A program made the position numbers and the translations under genes. Shown piece by piece: positions 1 through 5,481 of a DNA stretch of 5,481 nucleotides. Positions within the stretch are counted from its first letter, which is position 1. Each line of letters starts with the position of its first letter. Origin of the DNA: Pseudomonadota bacterium (GTDB lineage: Bacteria > Pseudomonadota > Alphaproteobacteria > Acetobacterales > Acetobacteraceae); assembly GCA_021841985.1 (NCBI GenBank), contig JAKCCP010000096.1:1-5481 (forward strand), given 5' to 3'. Under the pieces are notes generated by a model. That model saw nothing but the letters and a program-made list of their open reading frames with translations. It was not told where the DNA came from and made no database searches.

Positions 1-1
1 G

Positions 2-907
2 GAACTCCGCCCGCCGGCCGAGCCCGAGCGCGTGCTCGGCCACGAACTCGCGCTTGACAACGCCACCCACCGCCTGCTCGGCGTGGCGCCGGCCTGGACG
101 CGCTATCTTCTGTTCGTCTGCCGCTATGCCGCGGTTTCGGAGGAAAAGCGCGAGGGCCTGGTTTCGCTCGGCCTCAATCTCGCGACCGGTGCCCTGCCGG
201 ACGCGATCCTCGCCGGCGTCATGCCGTGGCTGGACGGCGCCGAGGACGATGCCCCGATGCCATCGGCGGAGGTTTTGCCGGCGGCCTGGGAAGCGTCGCG
301 GATGCAGGATAGTCTTGCCCGCGCCATCACGCCGCGGCTCGAGGTGGCGCTGGCGCCCTTCCTCAAAACCCTCCGCCGCCGTCTCGAGCGCGACCAGGAG
401 CGGCTCCACGACTATCACAACGATCTGCATCGCGAGGCGCTGCGCCGCGAGGCCCAGCTCGCCCCCGACGATCCGGCGCGGCCCCGGGAAGGGCTGCGGC
501 GGGTGGCGATCGCCGAGGAATATCGCGCCAAACGCGACGACCTCGCCCGCCAATACGCGCTCCGGGTCGGCGTCTCCTGGGTGCAGACGCTGGAGCTGGT
601 GATGCCGGTCGCGCGGTTTACCGTGCAACTCCGCCGTCGCAAGGCGGAGCGCGAATTCATCCTCGACTGGAACCCGCTCGCGCGACGGCTGGAGACCCCG
701 CCTTGCGCCGCCAGCCTGTCCGCCGAACGGCCGCGCCTGGTCTGCGACGAGGCCCTCCATCTCCTCACCCAAGCCGGGCTCGCGCCCTGCCCGGCATGCG
801 GCAAGCCGTTCTGCCGCGCCTGCCACCCCGCGCATTGCCCGAAATGCCGCCACCCCGCCGCCACGCCGCTATTCGCGGAGGCATCAAGCGTCAGCGCACG
901 GCCTTGA
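2..907 (+). CDS. Unrecognised protein with C-terminal Cys/His zinc cluster (5' end missing)
   Basis: The reading frame is open from base 2 to a TGA stop at 905-907. It has in-frame codons before the first possible start (GTG at 32), so the gene probably begins before the window; 301 residues are visible. Numbered from the GTG at 32, residues about 105-200 are rich in Arg, Glu, Asp and Leu and look like long amphipathic helices or a coiled coil. The C-terminus holds six cysteines spaced C-x2-C-x4-C-x2-C-x4-C-x2-C (C253, C256, C261, C264, C269, C272) with H265, H268 and H274 nearby. That could bind one or two zinc ions and resembles B-box/RING-like or zinc-ribbon clusters. No signal peptide or clear membrane segment is seen, so it is probably cytoplasmic. 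I do not recognise the family. It points the same way as the HU, SNF2 and SWIM genes but is separated from them by about 314 bases. Its being a real gene is well supported; its function is unknown. Confidence 0.8.
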   Translation, partial: ELRPPAEPERVLGHELALDNATHRLLGVAPAWTRYLLFVCRYAAVSEEKREGLVSLGLNLATGALPDAILAGVMPWLDGAEDDAPMPSAEVLPAAWEASRMQDSLARAITPRLEVALAPFLKTLRRRLERDQERLHDYHNDLHREALRREAQLAPDDPARPREGLRRVAIAEEYRAKRDDLARQYALRVGVSWVQTLELVMPVARFTVQLRRRKAEREFILDWNPLARRLETPPCAASLSAERPRLVCDEALHLLTQAGLAPCPACGKPFCRACHPAHCPKCRHPAATPLFAEASSVSARP

Positions 908-1157
908 GGCAAAAGCATCCCCGCGTGGGTGATCACGATACGGACGGATGCCACGGAGTTCGTCACGTGGCGTTCAGGCCGGATTGGGGGATCCTCTGGG
1001 TCGAAATCCGCCGGGAAGGCGAGGTTCTATGATCGGCGGTTCAGCGCGCTGTTCCTGCGCTGGCCGTTCCTGCGTTTGCGCCGGATGGTGGGCTACCCGG
1101 CGCCTGCGTGCTTTGCGGTTTGGCGAGCACGGGCGGGCCGTTTCCGATAGAGAACCA

Positions 1158-1171
1158 CCTTGTTCGCAAGG
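1158..1171 (+). other. Small hairpin with TTCG loop in the HU leader
   Basis: CCTTG (1158-1162), a TTCG loop (1163-1166) and CAAGG (1167-1171) form a perfect 5-bp stem with a four-base loop, about 50 bases before the HU start codon. The closing pair is G-C rather than the extra-stable C(UUCG)G arrangement. It has no T-run, so it is not a standard terminator. It may be chance in GC-rich DNA. Confidence 0.25.
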
Positions 1172-1210
1172 GGACGCTGTGCTTCCTTGCCGGTGATCCT
1201 CATCCTCGCT

Positions 1211-1215
1211 GGAGA
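1211..1215 (+). promoter_or_regulatory. Ribosome binding site of the HU gene
   Basis: GGAGA at 1211-1215 lies six bases before the ATG at 1222 and matches the Shine-Dalgarno consensus. It decides the start: the frame is open further back, to an ATG at 1108, but those extra 38 residues are unlike any HU protein. Confidence 0.65.
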
Positions 1216-1221
1216 TCTCCC

Positions 1222-1596
1222 ATGGCTCTGAAGACAGCGCCGGCCAAGGCCGGATCCAAGAACCCTCCGCCCGTCAAGGCCGCGGCGCCCAAAGCCGCGC
1301 CGACACCGGCCAAGGCGGCACCGGTCGTTACCGCGAAACACCTCGCCGCCGGTCTCGCCGATCAGCAAAATCTTGCCCAGAAGCAGGCCGATCTCCTGGT
1401 TGCCAGCCTGGTGGATCTCATGGTCGGCCATCTCAAGCGGGGCGATCGCCTGAGGATCGGCGGTCTCGGCATCCTTGAGGTCAAAAGCCGTCCGGCGCGC
1501 ATGGGACGCAATCCGGCGACCGGGGAGGCGATCCAGATCAAAGCCGGCAGGAAAATCGCCTTCCGCGCCGCGAAGGAACTGCGGGACGCGATCTGA
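1222..1596 (+). CDS. HU/IHF-family DNA-binding protein with Ala/Lys/Pro-rich N-terminal tail
   Basis: A 124-residue nucleoid-associated protein. HU proteins act as dimers that bind and bend double-stranded DNA with little sequence preference, compacting the nucleoid. Residues about 36-124 form the HU fold: two N-terminal helices (about 37-73), the G80-G81-L82-G83 turn into the beta sheet, and the DNA-contacting arm with the family signature G95-R96-N97-P98-A99-T100-G101-E102. P98 is the proline expected to intercalate at the arm tip. The C-terminal helix ends at I124. Typical HU is about 90 residues; here residues 1-36 are an extra tail with 12 Ala, 8 Pro, 6 Lys and no acidic residue, resembling histone H1-like tails. 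Start chosen from the GGAGA at 1211. The SNF2 ATPase gene follows 79 bases after the stop. The HU assignment is firm. Whether it is a housekeeping HU or a paralogue tied to the neighbouring remodeller cannot be told from the sequence. Confidence 0.93.
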   Translation: MALKTAPAKAGSKNPPPVKAAAPKAAPTPAKAAPVVTAKHLAAGLADQQNLAQKQADLLVASLVDLMVGHLKRGDRLRIGGLGILEVKSRPARMGRNPATGEAIQIKAGRKIAFRAAKELRDAI

Positions 1597-1608
1597 CGGA
1601 AGCCGGAC

Positions 1609-1634
1609 GGGCCCGCCGTGCGCCTCGGCGGCCC
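1609..1634 (+). other. GC-rich hairpin between HU and SNF2 genes
   Basis: GGGCCCGCCG (1609-1618) can pair with CGGCGGCCC (1626-1634) across a seven-base loop, giving nine base pairs with one bulged C. It starts 12 bases after the HU stop. No T-run follows, so it is not a canonical intrinsic terminator. It could lower read-through or protect the 3' end of the HU message. Chance pairing is possible at this GC content. Confidence 0.3.
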
Positions 1635-1675
1635 TGGGTTCCGATCCGTTGACCGCGGCGGTTACAGCAAACCGA

Positions 1676-4408
1676 ATGGACGGTAGCGGTTTTTCCCTTT
1701 CGCGACTGAGCTTGCGTCTGACCCCGCACGGGCGGCTGGTCGCCGAGGAGGATGGGCGGGCGCCAGCGTTTGAGGCGGCTCTGGCGGAGCGGCTGAGCAC
1801 CGCGTTCGCGCGGGGCAGCGGGCCGGGGTTGTTGCGGCTGGGCGCGGCGGAGGTGGGGCGGGCCGTGCCGCCGGTATTCGGCTGGTGGCGCGGTTTCGCC
1901 GCGCGCTACATCACGGCACTCCGCTTGCGCACCGCCGGCCTTGACGAGCCGGAAGCGGCGGAACCGCGCCTTGCGGAGGTGCCGCCGCCGGACGCGGGCG
2001 AGCTTGCAACCCTCGTGCTCTCGGCTCCGCTGATGGTGGGGGCGGAGTATCTGACGCCGGATATCCTGCGCGCGCTTTGGCTGGAAATCGGCGCGGCGCT
2101 GGCGGGATCGCTGGCGGCGGCGAAGGCCGATCTGGCGTCTTTCCTGAAAGCGCTCAACCCGGCCTGGAACCTGCTCGGGCGGGTGCATTTCAATCTCGCC
2201 GAAAATCGCCGGGATACCGAGGCGCCGTTCGCCTTCATGGCGACCTACACGGCCAGGCTCTCGGCGCAGGGAAAAGCGCAGCACCTGCCGCTCGGTCAGG
2301 CCCTGCGCGACTATACCGGCAAGACCCAGCGTGAGAAGCTGCTCTCGCTGCTGCTGCCGGTGCAGCGCGCGGCGGAACGATGCGCCTGGCTCAAGCCGAT
2401 GGTCGAGAGGGGAGAGATTTTTCACCCGCTGCGCTGGTCGTCGCGTGAAGCCGGGCAGTTTCTCGCGAGCGCCGAGGATCTTGAAAACGCCGGCGTGGTC
2501 GTGCGCATGCCAGCCACGTGGCGCGCCAACCGCCCGGTGCGCCCGCGTGTCAGCGCCACGATCGGCACCCGCGCGCCCTCCGCGCTTGGCCTCGATGGGC
2601 TGCTCGATTTCCACCTCGCGGTGACGCTCGAGGGCGAAGCGCTGACGGAGGACGAGGTGCGGAGCCTGCTTGCCGGAACCGACGGGCTGGTGCTGTTGCG
2701 TGGGCAATGGGTGGAGGTGGATCGCGAACGCCTGGCGCGCACGATGGCGCGCCTCCGCGCGGCGGAGACGCTCGCGGCGCAAGAGGGGCTGAGTTTTGTC
2801 GAGGCGATGCGGATGCTGGCGGGCGTCGATGCCGGGGCCGTGGAGGCAGCGCAAGACGGCGCCGATCCCCACTGGTCCGAGGTCGTGGCCGGGCCTTGGC
2901 TCGCCGAGACGCTGCGGGCCCTGCGCGCGCCGGGTGAGACGGGCGTCGATCCCGGCCCGCTGCTGCGCGGCACGCTGCGGCCCTATCAGCGGGCCGGGCT
3001 CGGCTGGCTCCATTTGCTCACCGGGCTTGGGCTGGGCGCCTGTCTCGCCGACGACATGGGCCTGGGCAAAACCATCCAGGTGCTGGCGCTGCTGCTCGCG
3101 AAGAAAACCCGCGCGCCCTCGTCGCGCCCGAGCCTGCTCGTGGCGCCTGCCTCGCTGCTCGCGAACTGGGCCGCCGAGATCGAGAAATTTGCCCCGGACC
3201 TGACGGTTAACCTCCTTCATCCCTCAGCCATGGGGACCGCGGCGATGCGGCTTTTCACGCCCGAGGATGTGGCCGGGTGCGATCTCGCCATCACCAGCTA
3301 TGGTACGGTTTTGCGCCTCGCACCGCTACGTGAGACTGCCTGGCGTTTTGTCATTCTCGACGAGGCGCAGGCGATCAAGAACCCGGCGGCCAAGCAGACG
3401 CGCGCGGTGAAGGCTTTGCGTGCCGAGGCGCGGATCGCGCTAACCGGTACGCCGGTCGAAAATAGCCTTGGCGATCTCTGGTCGATATTCGATTTTCTCA
3501 ACCCAGGCCTTCTCGGCAACGCCAGGCAATTTGGGCACTACGCCAAAAATCTCACGACGCGCGAGGACAATCCCTACGGCCCGCTTCGCGACCTCGTGCG
3601 TCCGTATATTCTGCGCCGGATGAAAACCGACAAGGCGATCATCAAGGATTTGCCGGACAAGACGGAACTCCGCGTGCATTGCCATCTGAGCCGCAAGCAA
3701 GCGGCGCTCTATGCGCAGGCGGTGGAAGATCTGGCCCGCAGCCTCGAGGAGGTCGGGGGCATCCAGCGCAAGGGCGTGGTGCTGGCGATGCTGATGCGGC
3801 TCAAGCAGATCTGCAACCACCCCGCGCAATGGCTCGGCGATGGCGTTTTTGAGGCAGAGGAGAGCGGCAAATTCGCCCGGCTTCAAGAGATCGCCGAGGT
3901 GGTGGCGGCGCGTCAGGAGAAGATGCTGGTATTCACGCAGTTCCGCGAACTATGCGAGCCGCTGGCGGCTTTTCTCGGCACGGTATTCGGCCGCGCGGGG
4001 CTGGTCTTGCATGGCGCAACGGCGGTCAAGAATCGTCAGGCTCTGGTGCGGCGGTTTCAGGAGGATGAAAACGTGCCGTTCTTCGTTCTCTCGCTCAAGG
4101 CCGGCGGCACGGGACTGACGCTGACAGCGGCCTCGCATGTGGTGCATTTTGATCGCTGGTGGAACCCGGCGGTGGAAAACCAGGCGACCGACCGGGCCTA
4201 TCGTATCGGCCAAAAGGCGAACGTGCTGGTGCATAAATTCCTCTGCCGCGGCACCGTCGAGGAACGGATCGATACGTTGATCGAGACAAAAAAAGCGCTT
4301 TCGGCCGAGTTGCTCTCCGGCGGCGGCGAGATTGATCTGACGGAAATGAATGATCAGGATATTCTGCGATTGGTGGCGCTCGATCTCCACGCCACGATGA
4401 GGGATTGA
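1676..4408 (+). CDS. SNF2/RapA-family DNA-dependent ATPase (YwqA/HelZ type)
   Basis: A 910-residue superfamily 2 ATPase expected to translocate on double-stranded DNA and displace or remodel bound proteins; SNF2 enzymes generally do not unwind strands. The N-terminal part includes a DUF3670-like SNF2-associated domain, clearest at about 300-365 (LGLDGLLDF through the VEVDRERLA segment). The motor follows: Q438 in RPYQ; Walker A DDMGLGKT at 459-466 with K465; motif Ia around LLVAPASLL from 487; motif II DEAQ at 562-565; motif III LTGTP at 589-593; the LRRMK brace at 646-650; CNHP at 713-716; FTQF at 753-756; motif V SLKAGGTGLTL at 806-816; motif VI QATDRAYRIGQ at 836-846 with R840 and R843. 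All look intact, so the ATPase should be active. DEAQ is a common variant in this family. The ATG at 1676 is chosen because the N-terminus there (LSLRLTPHGRLV) looks like family starts and the frame further back overlaps HU; no strong Shine-Dalgarno precedes it, and TTG at 1649 is an alternative. The stop is five bases before the SWIM gene, implying an operon. Confidence 0.95.
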   Translation: MDGSGFSLSRLSLRLTPHGRLVAEEDGRAPAFEAALAERLSTAFARGSGPGLLRLGAAEVGRAVPPVFGWWRGFAARYITALRLRTAGLDEPEAAEPRLAEVPPPDAGELATLVLSAPLMVGAEYLTPDILRALWLEIGAALAGSLAAAKADLASFLKALNPAWNLLGRVHFNLAENRRDTEAPFAFMATYTARLSAQGKAQHLPLGQALRDYTGKTQREKLLSLLLPVQRAAERCAWLKPMVERGEIFHPLRWSSREAGQFLASAEDLENAGVVVRMPATWRANRPVRPRVSATIGTRAPSALGLDGLLDFHLAVTLEGEALTEDEVRSLLAGTDGLVLLRGQWVEVDRERLARTMARLRAAETLAAQEGLSFVEAMRMLAGVDAGAVEAAQDGADPHWSEVVAGPWLAETLRALRAPGETGVDPGPLLRGTLRPYQRAGLGWLHLLTGLGLGACLADDMGLGKTIQVLALLLAKKTRAPSSRPSLLVAPASLLANWAAEIEKFAPDLTVNLLHPSAMGTAAMRLFTPEDVAGCDLAITSYGTVLRLAPLRETAWRFVILDEAQAIKNPAAKQTRAVKALRAEARIALTGTPVENSLGDLWSIFDFLNPGLLGNARQFGHYAKNLTTREDNPYGPLRDLVRPYILRRMKTDKAIIKDLPDKTELRVHCHLSRKQAALYAQAVEDLARSLEEVGGIQRKGVVLAMLMRLKQICNHPAQWLGDGVFEAEESGKFARLQEIAEVVAARQEKMLVFTQFRELCEPLAAFLGTVFGRAGLVLHGATAVKNRQALVRRFQEDENVPFFVLSLKAGGTGLTLTAASHVVHFDRWWNPAVENQATDRAYRIGQKANVLVHKFLCRGTVEERIDTLIETKKALSAELLSGGGEIDLTEMNDQDILRLVALDLHATMRD
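4399..4404 (+). promoter_or_regulatory. Ribosome binding site of the SWIM gene, inside the SNF2 gene end
   Basis: GAGGGA at 4399-4404 sits in the last codons of the SNF2 gene, nine bases before the ATG at 4414. It supports that start and suggests translational coupling of the two genes. Confidence 0.6.
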
Positions 4409-4413
4409 CCGGT

Positions 4414-5481
4414 ATGTCGCGCTATCATCGAGGGTGGCCGCGCTATGTTCCGGTGGCTGAGCGGCGCATGAAGGCCGCGCGCGCGGCGGAAAAGCTCAGC
4501 AAGAAGGGAGAAATCGTTGCCCCGGTGCGGATCGATGGCCGGGCCATCGCAACGACATTCTGGGGCAAATCCTGGTGCGACAATCTGGAGGCCTATCGTG
4601 ACTATGACAATCGCCTGCCGCGCGGGCGCACCTACGTCCGTAACGGCTCGGTGATCGATCTGCAAATTGCCCCCGGCGAAGTGCGGGCGCTGGTCAGCGG
4701 CTCTGAGCTCTATCGCGTGAAGGTGACGGTCGAAGCGGTGAACGAAAAATCGTGGCGATCGATTTGTCGCGATTGCGCAGGACAGATCGACTCGGTCGTG
4801 GAAGTACTGCAAGGGCGCTTTTCCAAGGGTGTGATGGCGCGCCTCTGCCGGCAGGACAACGGATTGTTCCCAAAGCCCGCGGAAATCCGCTTCGCGTGTA
4901 GTTGTCCCGACCATGCGGTGATGTGCAAGCATGTGGCGGCGACGCTCTATGGCGTTGGCGCGCGGCTTGATGAGCGCCCGGCGCTATTGTTTCGTCTGCG
5001 CGCGGTCGACGAGAATGACCTCGTGGCGGGTATCGGCGAGGCGCTACCGGCATCGAAGGCCGCGCCGGAGGCGGGCCGCGTTCTTCAGATCGAGGACGTG
5101 GCGGCGCTTTTCGGGATTGATATCGCCGCGCCGGAATTGCCGGAAACGGCGGAAGGAAAGAAAAAGCGCGTGGGCAAGTCGCCCCTTCGAAGCGCGCAAA
5201 AGCCGGCCGCCGGCAAGAAGGCAAAGCCGCCGCGCGCAACTGCCAAGAGCGCAGTAAAAAAGCGCGCGCGCGGAAAAATTGGAGTTGGCGAGATCACGCG
5301 CGCCAAGCCGGCGGGAAAGAAGAGTGTCAAACGCCCGGCCCCGACGACAGCCACGACACCCAGCAAACCGACCCGTATCAAGGCGGCAGAAGCGGCTCCG
5401 TCCACCCGGTCCCACGCCAAGCCCGCCACCCCGCGCCAGTCCGAGCCGCAGCCGATCAAATGGCGGCGCACGGCAAAAAAG
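4414..5481 (+). CDS. SWIM zinc-finger protein with long basic H1-like tail (3' end missing)
   Basis: The frame is open from the ATG at 4414 to the last base of the window (356 codons, no stop), so the protein continues beyond it. Residues about 1-230 match the bacterial SWIM proteins that accompany SNF2 ATPases: a conserved N-terminal region (TTFWGKSWCDNLE, then RLPRGRTYVRNGSVIDLQI) and the SWIM motif C-x-C-x6-C-x-H with C162, C164, C171 and H173, followed by HVAATLYGVGARLDERP. SWIM domains bind one zinc ion and are thought to contact DNA or protein partners. A short conserved-looking stretch (EDVAALFGIDI, about 227-237) ends the ordered part. From about residue 250 the protein becomes Lys/Arg/Ala/Pro-rich: about 33 basic residues out of 107, three Glu and no Asp, a histone H1-like, probably disordered DNA-binding tail. 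It lies five bases behind the SNF2 gene and is the expected partner of that ATPase (compare B. subtilis YwqA-YwqB). The exact role is unknown. The alternative start at 4468 would lose conserved sequence. Confidence 0.92.
   Translation, partial: MSRYHRGWPRYVPVAERRMKAARAAEKLSKKGEIVAPVRIDGRAIATTFWGKSWCDNLEAYRDYDNRLPRGRTYVRNGSVIDLQIAPGEVRALVSGSELYRVKVTVEAVNEKSWRSICRDCAGQIDSVVEVLQGRFSKGVMARLCRQDNGLFPKPAEIRFACSCPDHAVMCKHVAATLYGVGARLDERPALLFRLRAVDENDLVAGIGEALPASKAAPEAGRVLQIEDVAALFGIDIAAPELPETAEGKKKRVGKSPLRSAQKPAAGKKAKPPRATAKSAVKKRARGKIGVGEITRAKPAGKKSVKRPAPTTATTPSKPTRIKAAEAAPSTRSHAKPATPRQSEPQPIKWRRTAKK

Larger units (their letters stand above)
908..1221 (+). other. Intergenic region and probable leader of the HU gene
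   Basis: About 314 bases without a convincing gene. Short open frames cross it, but none resembles a known protein. No classic terminator (GC stem followed by a T-run) is visible after the upstream stop. No strong sigma-70 promoter stands out: TTGGCG at 1120-1125 is a possible -35, but what lies about 17-18 bases further on (around CCGATA) is a poor -10. A promoter for the HU gene probably lies here because the gap is long for an operon, but I cannot place it. Confidence 0.5.

Noticed and set aside
415..966. A 183-codon - strand frame opposite the first gene
   Set aside because: It is an antisense shadow; the + strand frame with its ordered Cys/His cluster is the convincing gene.
991..1012. 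A GGGTCGAAATCC stretch resembling the T-arm of a tRNA
   Set aside because: The flanking bases do not form the five-pair T stem, and no acceptor, D or anticodon arms could be found around it.
929..1150. A 73-codon + strand frame in the gap before the HU gene
   Set aside because: No recognisable motif and an Arg-rich out-of-frame look; no good ribosome binding site.
1029..1196. A 55-codon + strand frame with ATG at 1029 and a purine-rich stretch before it
   Set aside because: The Cys/Arg/Trp-rich translation resembles nothing known and shows no codon bias of a real gene; it most likely arises by chance in the leader region.
1475..1675. Upstream extension of the SNF2 frame overlapping the HU gene
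   Set aside because: These 67 residues are an out-of-frame reading of HU and the gap, Arg/Ser/Pro-rich and unlike SNF2 N-termini; the ATG at 1676 fits better.
1649..1677. TTGACC followed 17 bases later by CCGAAT as a promoter for the SNF2 gene
   Set aside because: The -10 matches only three of six positions and overlaps the start codon, so transcription would begin inside the coding region.
1538..3220. A 560-codon open frame on the - strand opposite the SNF2 gene
   Set aside because: It is a shadow of the high GC content at third positions of the SNF2 codons; the translation is Arg/Gln/His-rich with no domain, and the + strand carries a clear SNF2 protein.
1..5481. Search for CRISPR arrays, insertion sequences, attachment sites and rRNA/tRNA genes
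   Set aside because: No regularly spaced repeats, transposase, terminal inverted repeats or RNA-gene signatures were seen on either strand.

Overview
The window is GC-rich, densely coded DNA with all four genes on the + strand. Base composition and protein style suggest a high-GC Pseudomonadota, most likely an alphaproteobacterium (possibly Rhodospirillales/Acetobacteraceae-like). That placement is an inference from style only; no taxonomic marker gene is present.

Layout: (1) positions 2-907 hold the 3' part of a gene that begins before the window. It encodes an unrecognised protein with a charged, probably helical middle and a compact Cys/His cluster at its C-terminus that should bind zinc. 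(2) Positions 908-1221 are a gap of about 314 bases with no convincing gene; it probably holds the leader of the next gene. (3) Positions 1222-1596 encode an HU/IHF-family nucleoid protein with an added Ala/Lys/Pro-rich N-terminal tail. (4) Positions 1676-4408 encode a complete SNF2/RapA-family ATPase of the bacterial YwqA/HelZ type, with an N-terminal SNF2-associated (DUF3670-like) domain and all the main helicase motifs. (5) Positions 4414-5481 encode a SWIM zinc-finger protein, five bases after the SNF2 stop. It stays open to the right edge and carries a long, very basic, histone H1-like tail.

The SNF2 and SWIM genes are almost certainly co-transcribed, and this pairing recurs in distant bacteria (compare ywqA-ywqB of Bacillus subtilis). 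What stands out is the setting: an HU protein with an H1-like tail lies directly upstream, the SWIM protein has a similar tail, and a further zinc-cluster protein lies beyond. The locus therefore looks like a small DNA-remodelling module: an ATPase motor, a zinc-binding partner, and a nucleoid protein that could be its substrate or cofactor. The cellular role of such SNF2-SWIM pairs is not established, and the link to HU is inferred from position and shared tail chemistry.
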